Origin: Roseovarius pacificus | Lineage (GTDB): Bacteria > Pseudomonadota > Alphaproteobacteria > Rhodobacterales > Rhodobacteraceae | Assembly: GCF_900142665.1 (NCBI RefSeq) | Contig: NZ_FRBR01000023.1 | Location: forward strand, 1 to 41,508 | Length of the DNA stretch: 41,508 bases | Reading direction: 5' to 3' | In this document: piece after piece, positions 1-7,539 of the stretch | How the letters are laid out: each line of letters starts with the position of its first letter | Position numbering within the stretch: position 1 is the first letter of the stretch | Program-made: the position numbers and the translations under genes | Notes under the pieces: generated by a model | Seen by the model: the letters and a program-made list of their open reading frames with translations, nothing else | Told to the model about the DNA's origin: nothing | Database searches by the model: none

Positions 1-92
1 CCCCGATTGCCATGGAAGACGGCCTGCGCTTCGCCATCCGCGAAGGCGGCCGCACCGTCGGCGCCGGCGTCGTCTCCAAAATCATCGACTGA
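1..92 (+). CDS. tuf: Elongation factor Tu, C-terminal end (partial)
   Basis: Only the last 29 codons are present; the gene enters from the left edge and stops at the TGA at 90-92. The residues PIAMEDGLRFAIREGGRTVG followed by AGVVSKIID are the conserved end of EF-Tu domain 3, the GTPase that brings aminoacyl-tRNA to the ribosome. A strong hairpin terminator follows 22 bases after the stop, so this is the end of its transcription unit. A tuf copy close to tRNA-Trp, secE and nusG is the usual alphaproteobacterial order. Which of possibly two tuf copies this is cannot be told. Confidence 0.95.
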   Translation, partial: PIAMEDGLRFAIREGGRTVGAGVVSKIID

Positions 93-114
93 TCCGACGA
101 TCATATCGGTTCGG

Positions 115-146
115 AAAGGGCGCCTGTTCGGGCGCCCTTTTCTTTT
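115..146 (+). terminator. Rho-independent terminator after tuf
   Basis: A perfect 10-bp stem, AAAGGGCGCC (115-124) with GGCGCCCTTT (131-140), has a 6-base loop TGTTCG and runs into TTTTCTTTTT. It ends the tuf transcript before the acetyltransferase gene. Confidence 0.9.
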
Positions 147-248
147 TCCGGTGTGCGATATAGATTGAAGCACTTCGATGGAGGATATCGTGAACAAAGC
201 TGCCTGACCAAATCCTTATGCCTTGATCCCGGTAGAGGCCGCTTTCCG

Positions 249-905
249 ATGCCCAATTCCTTTCCGCCTCCGCACCTGCGCCATCCACTGATCTTGCCGG
301 ACGGCACGACCCATATCGGCACGGTGTTCCTGAAGGCCGTCATCGACCACCCACGTATCGAGGTCGGCGAGTATACCTATGCCGATGCCTTTGATCCGCC
401 CGCAAACTGGGCGGCGCGGTTGGCCCCGTACCTGCATCCGCAATCGTCCGAGCGGTTGGTGATCGGCAAGTTTTGTCAGATCGCCGATGGCGTGGAATTC
501 ATCACCGCGTCGGCCAATCACCGTTATGACGGAGGATCGAGCTATCCTTTCGCCCTTTTCGATGGTGGTATCGGCACCGAACGTGCCTCGTTACCCAGAC
601 CGGGGCCAGACACGGTGATCGGGAACGATGTCTGGCTTGGTCGTCGGGCAATGATCTTGCCGGGTGCGCAGGTTGGTGACGGGGTGATTGTCGGCGCGGG
701 TGCCGTGGTGGCAGGTGAGGTGCCGGCCTATTCCATCGTGGCCGGCAACCCAGCGCGCGTGGTACGCCAACGATTTGCATGCCGAACTGCCGAACGCTGG
801 CAGGCTTTGGCGTGGTGGGACTGGCCGATTGCCATGATCCTTGAGCATGAAGAGGCGATCTGCGGTGGTGATCTGTCTGTGCTCGAACAGGTTAGGCCGA
901 CCTGA
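249..905 (+). CDS. CatB-related (xenobiotic) O-acetyltransferase
   Basis: A 218-residue left-handed beta-helix acetyltransferase of the CatB/XAT family, which moves an acetyl group from acetyl-CoA to a hydroxyl of a small molecule; cytoplasmic. The family signature ITASANHRYDGGSSYPF is present, with the presumed catalytic His at residue 91. Hexapeptide repeats follow (VIGNDVWLGRRAMILPGAQV and GDGVIVGAGAVVAGEVPAYS), then the usual SIVAGNPARVVR. An in-frame ATG at 153 would add 32 residues without family character. The ATG at 249 has GAGG about 11 bases upstream and matches the family length, so it was chosen. It stands alone between the tuf terminator and a 288-base gap. Family members include chloramphenicol acetyltransferases, but many are housekeeping enzymes of unknown substrate, so resistance should not be assumed. 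Confidence 0.85.
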   Translation: MPNSFPPPHLRHPLILPDGTTHIGTVFLKAVIDHPRIEVGEYTYADAFDPPANWAARLAPYLHPQSSERLVIGKFCQIADGVEFITASANHRYDGGSSYPFALFDGGIGTERASLPRPGPDTVIGNDVWLGRRAMILPGAQVGDGVIVGAGAVVAGEVPAYSIVAGNPARVVRQRFACRTAERWQALAWWDWPIAMILEHEEAICGGDLSVLEQVRPT

Positions 906-1083
906 AGGCAAGGCCTGAGCGATCCGAATGAACGGGGTTTCGGGCAAAGCTGGGTCAATCCGCCGCAATGTGCGGTCGGTGGATCATCGGGTTTTCAGGT
1001 GCAGAAACAGCCGGTTTTCCCGCTGCGTTTCTGTTGGAACAGATCGGATTTTTCCGATGTAAAACAATGCGGCTGCAAGTTTT

Positions 1084-1120
1084 CTGCATATGCAGTATCG
1101 GGGAATGCATACCATGGTAT
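1084..1120. promoter_or_regulatory. Two perfect 12-bp palindromes, candidate operator
   Basis: CTGCATATGCAG (1084-1095) and ATACCATGGTAT (1109-1120) are both perfect inverted repeats. Their centres are 25 bp apart, and they lie 75-110 bases upstream of the hydratase/CoA-transferase operon at 1194. The surrounding gap (906-1193) is clearly more AT-rich than its neighbours and holds no gene. Dimeric repressors of GntR or similar families bind sites of this kind, but no regulator gene lies next to them, so the binding protein is unknown. Another short hairpin, ATCGGA-TTTT-TCCGAT, lies at 1043-1058. Confidence 0.45.
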
Positions 1121-1193
1121 TCAGCTAAGTCATTGAAAACTTGATTTTTTTCCAACTTCCCGCAGGCTTTAGGGAGCAGCGGAGGAGAGGCTT

Positions 1194-2054
1194 ATGGATC
1201 AGTTGAACGTCAAGGCCTGGGAGGGGCGGACCGATCACGAGGAAGGCTGCATTTCCGAGCGGCGGGCTGCGGAAATCCATGCGACGCTGGGTGCAGGGCA
1301 CGGACCGGCCCCGCGCGAGGGGGAGGAGATGGGCCCGCTGTGGCATTGGTGTGCGTTCAACCCGACGGTTCCGCTGAATGAACTGGCGCGCGACGGGCAC
1401 CCGGCGCTTGGGGATTTCCTGCCGCCCGTCCGGCTGGAGCGGCGCATGTGGGCCAGTGGCCGCCTGACCTTTGGTGCGCCGCTGCGTGTGGGCGAGAGGC
1501 TGAGCAGACGGTCCTTCATCCGCTCCGTGGCCGAGAAGGAGGGCAAGACCGGGCCGATGGTGCTGGTTTCGGTCGATCACAGGATTTATGGCGAGCGGGG
1601 GCTGGCCATCGAGGAACGCCAGGACATCGTTTACCTGGACATCCCCGACAGGTTCCGCCCGCCCGCCGAGCGGCCCTTGCCGCCCGATCCGGTTCTGCAC
1701 AGGCGACAGCCGATCAGCGAGGCCTTGCTGTTTCGCTATTCGGCGCTGACCTTCAACGCGCATCGCATCCATTACGACCTGCCTTATGCGCAGGAGGTCG
1801 AGCATTATCCCGGCCTTGTGGTGCATGGCCCGATGCAGGCGACATGGCTGATTCAGGCCGCGTGCCGGTACAGGGGCCGCCGCCCGCGCCATTTCGATTT
1901 CCGGGCGGTGCATCCGGTGTTCCTGACGCCGGGGGACAGCCACGAGCTGGATATCATGGCGAGTGAGGATGAGACCGGCGCGCTTCTGCTGTGCACGGGG
2001 CAGGGTGGGTATCAGGGGATGCAGGCCACCGCGATGTGGGAGGAAACCGTATGA
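1194..2054 (+). CDS. MaoC/FAS1-like acyl-CoA hydratase (mesaconyl-C4-CoA hydratase-like)
   Basis: A 286-residue two-half hot-dog hydratase. The N-terminal half has the FAS1-like dehydratase pattern (LWHWCAFNPTVPLNELARDG, then LPPVRLERRMWASGRLTF). The C-terminal half carries the MaoC-type active-site region FRYSALTFNAHRIHYDLPYA, with the Asn-His dyad, and later VVHGPMQATWLI. Family members such as the mesaconyl-C4-CoA hydratase of the 3-hydroxypropionate bicycle add water to branched unsaturated acyl-CoA thioesters. The start has a strong GGAGGAGAGG ribosome site. The stop overlaps the next gene by ATGA, so hydratase and CoA-transferase are translationally coupled and probably act on the same acyl-CoA. 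No other pathway gene is nearby, so the substrate is unproven. Confidence 0.75.
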   Translation: MDQLNVKAWEGRTDHEEGCISERRAAEIHATLGAGHGPAPREGEEMGPLWHWCAFNPTVPLNELARDGHPALGDFLPPVRLERRMWASGRLTFGAPLRVGERLSRRSFIRSVAEKEGKTGPMVLVSVDHRIYGERGLAIEERQDIVYLDIPDRFRPPAERPLPPDPVLHRRQPISEALLFRYSALTFNAHRIHYDLPYAQEVEHYPGLVVHGPMQATWLIQAACRYRGRRPRHFDFRAVHPVFLTPGDSHELDIMASEDETGALLLCTGQGGYQGMQATAMWEETV

Positions 2055-3289
2055 CCCGGATTTTGAAAGGGATGCGCGTGGTCGAGGGATCGGCCTTTGT
2101 GGCAGTGCCGCTTGCGGGGATGCAACTGGCGCAGATGGGCGCCGAGGTGATCCGGTTCGACCGTATCGAGGGCGGGCTGGACGCGGGGCGCTGGCCGCTG
2201 GCGCCATCGGGGCGCAGCCTGTTCTGGGCGGGACTGAACAAGGGCAAGAAATCCATTGCCGTCAACATGCGCAGCCCCGAGGGGCAGGAACTGATCACCC
2301 GGATCGTGACCGCGCCGGGCGAGGATGCGGGGCTGTTCCTGACCAACCTGCGGGTGCGTGGCTGGATGGATTACGAGACGCTCAGCCAGTATCGCCGCGA
2401 TCTGATCATGGTGACGCTGATGGGTGACAGGCATGGCCGGCCGCAGGTGGATTACACGGTGAACCCGGCGCTCGGCATTCCCGACATGACCGGACCCGAG
2501 GATCATGACGCGCCCGTGGCCAGTGCGCTGCCGGCATGGGACCTGATCGCGGGGAACATGGTGGTGTCCTCGCTGCTGGCCGCTGAAAGGTACCGTTTGC
2601 GCCACGGCGAGGGGCAGGAGGTGGAAATCGCGCTCAAGGACGTGGCGGCGGCGACCATCGGCCATCTGGGCATGATCGGCGATGCGGTTCTGAACGACGA
2701 GGAGCGCGGCAAGGCGGGCAATTCGCTGTATGGCGCCTATGGGCAGGATTTCATTTGCGCCTGCGGCCAGCGCGTGATGGTCATCGGCCTGACCGCGCGG
2801 CAATGGTCGGGGTTGGTCAAGATCACCGGGACCGGCCGGCAGATGGAGATGCTGGCCAAACGCTCGGGCCGCGATCTGCGCGATGAGGGTGTGCGTTGGG
2901 CGTTGCGCCACGAGATCACGGATATTCTGGCCCCGTGGTTCGCCGCGCGACGGGTCGGGGATTTTGCCGACTCGTTCGACAAGGCTGGTGTCACGTGGTC
3001 GATTTTCCGCAGCGTGAAAGAGGCGGTTCGGCACGATCCCGATCTGGGCGAGGCCAACCCGATGTTTTCCATGCTGGATCAGCCGGGGCTGGGCCGGTTT
3101 CCGGTGCCGGGCTGCGCGGCGGAGTTTTCGGCGCGGGCGCGCACCAAGCCTGCCCCGGCCCCGGACCTGGGCGAGCATACCGAGGAAATCCTGGGCGATG
3201 TGGCACGGCTGAGCGACACCGAGATATCGCAATTGTTCGACAAGGGCGTGGTGGAAAGCCCCCGTTATACGGCGCGGTCTGCCGCCTGA
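2051..3289 (+). CDS. Family III (CaiB/BaiF) CoA-transferase
   Basis: A 412-residue cytoplasmic CoA-transferase. The family hallmarks are visible: an N-terminal GMRVVEGSAFVAVPLAGMQL segment, AEVIRFDRIEGG, LNKGKKSIAVNM and LRVRGWMDYETL. Asp164 in LPAWDLIAGN sits where the family has its catalytic Asp (the acyl-enzyme nucleophile). The ATG at 2051 overlaps the hydratase stop and was preferred to an ATG at 1991 that would lie deep inside that gene. The pairing with the hydratase recalls the mesaconyl-CoA transferase/hydratase couple (Mct/Meh-like) of C4/C5 dicarboxylyl-CoA metabolism; this is inference from context. No terminator is evident before tRNA-Trp. The segment just after the stop (about 3299-3316, GGGGGATATTTTCGGAA) resembles part of the dispersed repeat seen at 27776-27830. 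Confidence 0.8.
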   Translation: MTRILKGMRVVEGSAFVAVPLAGMQLAQMGAEVIRFDRIEGGLDAGRWPLAPSGRSLFWAGLNKGKKSIAVNMRSPEGQELITRIVTAPGEDAGLFLTNLRVRGWMDYETLSQYRRDLIMVTLMGDRHGRPQVDYTVNPALGIPDMTGPEDHDAPVASALPAWDLIAGNMVVSSLLAAERYRLRHGEGQEVEIALKDVAAATIGHLGMIGDAVLNDEERGKAGNSLYGAYGQDFICACGQRVMVIGLTARQWSGLVKITGTGRQMEMLAKRSGRDLRDEGVRWALRHEITDILAPWFAARRVGDFADSFDKAGVTWSIFRSVKEAVRHDPDLGEANPMFSMLDQPGLGRFPVPGCAAEFSARARTKPAPAPDLGEHTEEILGDVARLSDTEISQLFDKGVVESPRYTARSAA

Positions 3290-3345
3290 GCCGCGCGAAA
3301 GGGGGATATTTTCGGAAAAGCCGCGACAAAGTCCTGAAAGGCGGC

Positions 3346-3373
3346 TTGATTCCCGTGCGCATGTGCCTTAATT
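3346..3373 (+). promoter_or_regulatory. Likely sigma-70 promoter of tRNA-Trp
   Basis: A -35-like TTGATT (3346-3351) and a -10-like TTAATT (3368-3373) are 16 bases apart. They would start transcription near 3380, a few bases before the tRNA at 3387. Judged by eye only. Confidence 0.45.
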
Positions 3374-3386
3374 CGGCGCGAGGTAC

Positions 3387-3462
3387 AGGGGTATAGCTCA
3401 GCTGGTAGAGCGACGGTCTCCAAAACCGTAGGTCGCGGGTTCGAACCCTGCTGCCCCTGCCA
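3387..3462 (+). tRNA. tRNA-Trp (anticodon CCA)
   Basis: A 76-base cloverleaf. Acceptor AGGGGTA (3387-3393) pairs with TGCCCCT (3452-3458), with one G-T pair. The D-arm is GCTC-AGCTGGTA-GAGC. The anticodon stem ACGGT/ACCGT encloses CTCCAAA with anticodon CCA at 3420-3422. The T-arm is CGGGTTCGAACCCTG-like, and the 3' CCA is encoded. A single tRNA-Trp just upstream of secE-nusG is common across proteobacteria. Confidence 0.97.
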
Positions 3463-3675
3463 AAATCTCCAGCAGAATTGATGTTGTTTGTTGCGCCGGA
3501 TCGCCCGGTTCCGCGGTTTTCCGGGGATTGTGTGCGCTTTGGAAACTGCGCCACGATTGTGGCCCGTGTCTGCCATGATTTTGCCCGATTTCGGCCCCAC
3601 TAATACCGTGAATCGACTGGGTCGCGGCAGGTGTCTGTATTTCCGGATATTGCTGCGTTGGGGGTGTTGATTTGA

Positions 3676-4425
3676 ATGAGTGCTGCCATGACCGATGTAC
3701 CGGCGTCCAGTAAGCGCAGGGTGTCATACCTGCCGCATGATGGCGAGGAATTGCAGGGGAAAACCCCGGAAGACGCGTGTTCGCCCGAAGTGGCGGAGCA
3801 AACTGCGGATCGCCTGATCCAGCGCATGATGCTGGACCAGAAGCGCGAGATGAATCGCAAGAGCCTGCCCGAGATCGCGCCGAGCGAACCAGAGCCCGCG
3901 CCTGCCCCGAAGACCCGGCCCGCGCGGCACAGCCGGAATATTTCGAAGCAGGTGGCCGAGGGGATTTTCGATCATGGAGACCCCGAGCCGGATGCGGCGA
4001 TCCCATCGCGCCTGCCGGGTATCCTGACCAGAGTGAAAGCCTACCGCCCGAACCGCCGGACGCTGGTATTGTGCGGGCTTGCCGCGATCGTGATCTGGCG
4101 GCCCCTGCTGATTCCGTCGCTGGTGCTTATCTTTGTTCTGGTCACGGCGATTGCCTATCTGACGCTTGGGCATGACCGGTTTTTTGAAATCCTGTCGGCG
4201 CGCTGGACACGCTTTGCCATGCGCCGCCCGGCAATGGCCGAAGGATTCAGGCGGCGGGCCGATGGGATGGCATTGCGTTGGGATGCGATTCTGGACCGGC
4301 TGCCGGAAAAATGGGCCGGGCGCCTGGCCTTGCCCGATTTCTCCGATGCCGGAGCGGATCAAATGAAACTGGACGATGCGCCCGATCCGTTCGACCGTCT
4401 GGCCGCCGAACGACATCAAGGCTGA
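3676..4425 (+). CDS. Unrecognised membrane protein upstream of secE
   Basis: 249 residues, no family recognised. About 125 hydrophilic residues rich in Pro, Glu and Arg (for example PEPAPAPKTRPARHSRNISK) come first. One long hydrophobic stretch follows at about residues 134-167 (LVLCGLAAIVIW, then LIPSLVLIFVLVTAIAYLTL), enough for one or two membrane segments. The tail is Arg-rich amphipathic (RWTRFAMRRPAMAEGFRRRA). A cytoplasmic N-terminus on a membrane anchor seems likely. The start at 3676 has no clear ribosome site; ATG 3688 is an alternative. It is transcribed toward secE with a 117-base gap. Codon use looks like that of its neighbours, so it is probably a real gene; the role is unknown. 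Confidence 0.65.
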   Translation: MSAAMTDVPASSKRRVSYLPHDGEELQGKTPEDACSPEVAEQTADRLIQRMMLDQKREMNRKSLPEIAPSEPEPAPAPKTRPARHSRNISKQVAEGIFDHGDPEPDAAIPSRLPGILTRVKAYRPNRRTLVLCGLAAIVIWRPLLIPSLVLIFVLVTAIAYLTLGHDRFFEILSARWTRFAMRRPAMAEGFRRRADGMALRWDAILDRLPEKWAGRLALPDFSDAGADQMKLDDAPDPFDRLAAERHQG

Positions 4426-4542
4426 AACGCCGTCAGCATTTGGATGCATGGATATGGCCAGGGGGCGACCCTTGGCCCTTGAATTTGTGCGCTGGCCCGC
4501 GTATGTGCCCCGTCAACCCGTATGAGAAAGAAGACAGCGCCC

Positions 4543-4740
4543 ATGGCACGCACCAATCCGCTTCAATTCATTCAGCAGGTTCGCTCGGAAGTGGCCAAGG
4601 TTGTCTGGCCGACCCGCCGCGAAGTGCTGTTGACCACGGTGATGGTCTTTATCATGGCCGCGCTGACGGCTGTGTTCTTTGCCCTCGTCGATCTTGGCAT
4701 TCGCAGCGGATTGCAGGGGATTCTGGCGCTGTTTGGCTGA
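4543..4740 (+). CDS. secE: Preprotein translocase subunit SecE
   Basis: A 65-residue, single-membrane-span SecE, the clamp of the SecYEG protein-export channel. The conserved amphipathic signature is complete (NPLQFIQQVRSEVAKVVWPT, then RREVLLTT) and is followed by one hydrophobic span, VMVFIMAALTAVFFALVDL. An in-frame ATG at 4522 would add seven residues, but AGAAAGAAG upstream serves as ribosome site for the ATG at 4543, where family members begin. secE directly upstream of nusG is the near-universal bacterial arrangement. Confidence 0.93.
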   Translation: MARTNPLQFIQQVRSEVAKVVWPTRREVLLTTVMVFIMAALTAVFFALVDLGIRSGLQGILALFG

Positions 4741-4814
4741 TCGGGCAGAAAATCCGGCCTTGGACCTTGAAATCAGGGGCGATGGGCGGTAATTGGCTGC
4801 ACACTTCGGGACAT

Positions 4815-4849
4815 GGCGCGCGGCGATTCGGGTTGCGCGCCGCTTTTTG
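4815..4849 (+). terminator. Hairpin with T-run between secE and nusG
   Basis: GCGGCG (4820-4825) pairs with CGCCGC (4838-4843), followed by TTTTTG. An alternative register pairs GGCGCGC (4815-4821) with GCGCGCC (4835-4841). It looks like an intrinsic terminator or partial attenuator between two genes usually co-transcribed; nusG may then have its own promoter in 4850-4933. Confidence 0.5.
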
Positions 4850-4933
4850 TTTCGGAGACACGGGGTGAAACTCCCCTGAGAATTCTGGAATTTTCGGTCT
4901 TGTGGCCGGTAACGACAAGGGCATGGGTCGGAC

Positions 4934-5467
4934 ATGGCAAAACGGTGGTACTCGGTCAGTGTTCTCTCGAACTTCGAGAAGAAAATCGCCGAGCAGATCA
5001 GACAATCCGTTGCCGAGCAAAGCCTCGAGGATCAGATCGACGAAGTTCTGGTTCCCACTGAAGAAGTGATCGAGGTGCGTCGCGGCAAGAAGGTGACGAC
5101 CGAGCGTCGTTTCATGCCCGGTTACGTGCTGGTGCACATGGAAATGTCGGATCAGGGGTATCACCTGATCAACTCGATCAACCGGGTGACCGGATTTCTT
5201 GGCCCGCAGGGCCGCCCGATGCCGATGCGCGATGCCGAGGTGAACGCGATCCTGAACCGCGTTCAGGAAGGCGAAGAGGCGCCGCGGACCCTGATCCATT
5301 TCGACGTGGGCGAGAAGGTCAAGGTGAACGATGGCCCGTTCGAGGATTTCGACGGCATGGTCGAGGAAGTGGACGAAGACAACCAGCGCCTGAAGGTGAC
5401 GGTGTCGATCTTTGGCCGGGAAACCCCGGTGGAACTGGAATTCACTCAGGTCACCAAACAGGCCTGA
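4934..5467 (+). CDS. nusG: Transcription termination/antitermination factor NusG
   Basis: 177 residues, the usual length. The NGN domain (KRWYSVSVLSNFEKKIAEQI, through RFMPGYVLVHMEM and VTGFLG) binds RNA polymerase across the RpoB/RpoC cleft. The C-terminal KOW domain (VGEKVKVNDGPFEDFDGMVE, ending VELEFTQV) contacts Rho, NusE or the ribosome. The start ATGGCAAAACGGTGGTACTC gives the conserved MAKRWYSV. It stands between secE and rplK, the standard location. Confidence 0.97.
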   Translation: MAKRWYSVSVLSNFEKKIAEQIRQSVAEQSLEDQIDEVLVPTEEVIEVRRGKKVTTERRFMPGYVLVHMEMSDQGYHLINSINRVTGFLGPQGRPMPMRDAEVNAILNRVQEGEEAPRTLIHFDVGEKVKVNDGPFEDFDGMVEEVDEDNQRLKVTVSIFGRETPVELEFTQVTKQA

Positions 5468-5488
5468 CGTGTGAGCCGTGGGAGGCGA

Positions 5489-5504
5489 GGGCGCCGCGGC
5501 GCCC
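5489..5504 (+). other. Perfect GC palindrome between nusG and rplK
   Basis: GGGCGCCGCGGCGCCC is a 16-base perfect palindrome that would fold as a 6-bp stem with a CGCG loop in the nusG-rplK spacer. No T-run follows, so it is more likely an RNA processing or regulatory hairpin than a terminator. The autoregulatory L1 site of this operon would be expected nearby, but I could not identify it. Confidence 0.35.
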
Positions 5505-5573
5505 GGACCGCACCACACAACTGAGACCCCGAGGGGCGCGCCCTGACGGGAGTTGGAAAGAAGGAGAGGCCAG

Positions 5574-5999
5574 ATGGCCAAGAAACTCGCAGGCACGATG
5601 AAGTTGCAGGTGCCCGCAGGTCAGGCGAACCCGTCCCCGCCCGTGGGGCCGGCGCTTGGTCAGCGTGGGATCAACATCATGGAATTCTGCAAGGCGTTCA
5701 ACGCCAAGACGCAGGAAATGGAGCCCGGTGCGCCGTGCCCGACCGTGATCACGTATTATCAGGACAAGTCCTTTGACATGGACATCAAGACGCCCCCCGC
5801 GTCTTACTACCTGAAGAAGGCCGCCAAGCTGAAATCCGGGGCAAGCACTCCGGGCCGCGCGACCGCAGGGTCGGTGACCACCAAGCAGGTGCGTGAAATC
5901 GCCGAAGCGAAGTGGAAAGACCTGAACGCAAACGACGTCGAAGCCGCGATGAAGATCATCCTCGGCAGCGCGCGTTCCATGGGCATCGAGGTGAAGTAA
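5574..5999 (+). CDS. rplK: 50S ribosomal protein L11
   Basis: 141 residues, standard length. Conserved L11 features: KLQVPAGQANPSPPVGPALG near the N-terminus (stalk base, thiostrepton site), FCKAFNAKTQ, PPASYYLKKAAK, and the C-terminal rRNA-binding SVTTKQVREIAEAKW and ARSMGIEVK. The ATG at 5574 follows AAGGAG; an upstream in-frame ATG at 5553 overlaps the ribosome site and is not used. One base separates it from rplA. Confidence 0.97.
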   Translation: MAKKLAGTMKLQVPAGQANPSPPVGPALGQRGINIMEFCKAFNAKTQEMEPGAPCPTVITYYQDKSFDMDIKTPPASYYLKKAAKLKSGASTPGRATAGSVTTKQVREIAEAKWKDLNANDVEAAMKIILGSARSMGIEVK

Positions 6000-6000
6000 G

Positions 6001-6699
6001 ATGGCAAAGCTTGGAAAACGTACCCGCGCTGCCCGCGAAGCCTTTGCCGGCAAGGAAAACCTGAGCGTCGAAGACGCCGTTGCCCTGGTCAAGGCCAATG
6101 CAAACGCCAAGTTCGACGAAACCATCGAGATTTCGATGAACCTGGGCGTCGATCCGCGTCACGCCGATCAGATGGTTCGCGGTGTTGTCGGCCTGCCGAA
6201 CGGCACCGGCAAGGACGTACGCGTTGCCGTGTTCGCCCGTGGTCCGAAGGCCGAGGAAGCCCAGGCCGCCGGTGCCGATATCGTCGGTGCCGAAGACCTG
6301 ATGGAAACCATTCAGGGCGGCACGATCGAATTCGATCGCTGCATCGCGACCCCGGACATGATGCCGATCGTCGGCCGTCTGGGCAAGGTGCTGGGCCCGC
6401 GTAACCTGATGCCGAACCCCAAGGTGGGCACGGTGACCATGGACGTGGCGGATGCCGTCAAGAACGCCAAGGGTGGTGAAGTGCAATTCAAGGCCGAAAA
6501 GGCCGGTGTGGTTCACGCCGGTGTCGGCAAGGCGTCCTTCGACGAAGGCAAGCTGGTCGAAAACGTACGCGCCTTCGTGGCCGCCGTTTCCAAGGCCAAG
6601 CCGACCGGCGCCAAGGGCACCTATATGAAGAAGATTTCGCTGACCTCGACCATGGGTCCGGGTGTCAGCATCGACGTGGCCAACGCCGCGTCGGAATAA
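6001..6699 (+). CDS. rplA: 50S ribosomal protein L1
   Basis: 232 residues, full length. It shows KLGKRTRAAREAF, DETIEISMNLGVDPRHADQM, the LPNGTGKDVRVAVFA segment and the L1 signature LGPRNLMPNPKVGTVT. L1 forms the mobile stalk that releases deacylated tRNA from the ribosome E site and usually represses its own operon by binding the rplK leader. It is coupled to rplK. Confidence 0.97.
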   Translation: MAKLGKRTRAAREAFAGKENLSVEDAVALVKANANAKFDETIEISMNLGVDPRHADQMVRGVVGLPNGTGKDVRVAVFARGPKAEEAQAAGADIVGAEDLMETIQGGTIEFDRCIATPDMMPIVGRLGKVLGPRNLMPNPKVGTVTMDVADAVKNAKGGEVQFKAEKAGVVHAGVGKASFDEGKLVENVRAFVAAVSKAKPTGAKGTYMKKISLTSTMGPGVSIDVANAASE

Positions 6700-6736
6700 G
6701 AATTTGCGCCGGTCCGGACGGGCCGGTGTGAATGGC

Positions 6737-6927
6737 GGGGCCGCGAACCGGCCCCGTCCTGTCCGAGATGGAGGGTTGGGCGAACGTCCAATAATTCCTT
6801 CCTGAGATGGGGAACGAGATGAGATTCAGCGAAGGTTACCGCCTTCGGGTGATCTTGGGCTCGGGACCCTGAAATTGGACCCGAACGGCGGGGCGACCCG
6901 CCAAACTTGAGCCGGGGGGAGACCCCC
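6737..6927 (+). promoter_or_regulatory. Structured rplJ leader (candidate L10 autoregulatory region)
   Basis: The 245-base rplA-rplJ gap contains a series of hairpins: GGGGCCG/CGGCCCC (6737-6743/6749-6755), CGAAGG/CCTTCG (6830-6835/6842-6847), TCGGG/CCCGA (6861-6865/6880-6884), GGCGGG-GCGA-CCCGCC (6887-6902) and GGGGG-GAGA-CCCCC (6914-6927). The last two close with GNRA tetraloops. In proteobacteria the L10-(L12)4 complex binds the rplJ leader and represses rplJL(-rpoBC). That this leader is the binding site is inference from position and structure. Confidence 0.5.
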
Positions 6928-6944
6928 AAAACTGGAGTGAAACT

Positions 6945-7463
6945 GTGGATAGAGCCCAGAAAGAGAAAGTGGTCGAGGAACTCGGCCAGATCTTCGAAAG
7001 CTCTGGCGTCGTAGTGGTTGCCCACTACGCGGGTCTGACAGTTGCCGAGATGCAGGATCTTCGTGCGCGTGCCCGCGACGCCGAAGCCTCCGTTCGCGTC
7101 GCCAAGAACAGGCTCGCCAAGATCGCCCTAGAGGGCAAGCCGTGCGAAAGCATTGGCCAATACCTCTCGGGTATGACCGTTCTGACCTATTCCGAAGACC
7201 CCGTGTCGGCCGCCAAGGTCGCCGAAGGGTTCGCCAAGGACAACTCGAAATTCGAGATCCTCGGCGGTGCAATGGGGTCGGACGCTCTGGACCGTGCCGG
7301 TGTCAAAGCCGTGTCCGACATGCCGTCGCGCGAAGAGCTGCTTGCTCAGATCGCTGGTATGCTGGGTGCGCCCGCTTCGAACATCGCCGGTGCAATTGGC
7401 GCCCCTGCTTCGAATATCGCGAGCATCCTTTCGACCATCGAAGAGAAGGCGGAAGCTGCGTAA
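6945..7463 (+). CDS. rplJ: 50S ribosomal protein L10
   Basis: 172 residues. The N-terminal rRNA-binding domain is recognisable (MDRAQKEKVVEELGQIFESS, VVVAHYAGLTVAEMQDLRAR, VRVAKNRLAKIAL), and the C-terminal helix that carries L7/L12 dimers ends the protein (APASNIASILSTIEEKAEAA). It starts with GTG at 6945, seven bases after GGAG; no suitable ATG is near. The GTG start suits a gene under translational feedback. The C-terminus holds a short internal repeat, GAPASNIA, twice. Confidence 0.96.
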   Translation: MDRAQKEKVVEELGQIFESSGVVVVAHYAGLTVAEMQDLRARARDAEASVRVAKNRLAKIALEGKPCESIGQYLSGMTVLTYSEDPVSAAKVAEGFAKDNSKFEILGGAMGSDALDRAGVKAVSDMPSREELLAQIAGMLGAPASNIAGAIGAPASNIASILSTIEEKAEAA

Positions 7464-7539
7464 GCGAGCAACTGGAATATCTGCGTATGGGTTATTGCCC
7501 GACGTTGGAACACATCTTTAATACGGAAAGAGCTGAAAA

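Noticed and set aside
249..905. Calling the CatB-like enzyme a chloramphenicol resistance gene
   Set aside because: The fold and active-site motif are shared with many acetyltransferases of other substrates, and the context gives no sign of resistance or mobility.
1043..1058. ATCGGA-TTTT-TCCGAT hairpin as terminator of the acetyltransferase gene
   Set aside because: The stem is only 6 bp, the T residues are in the loop, and no T-run follows.
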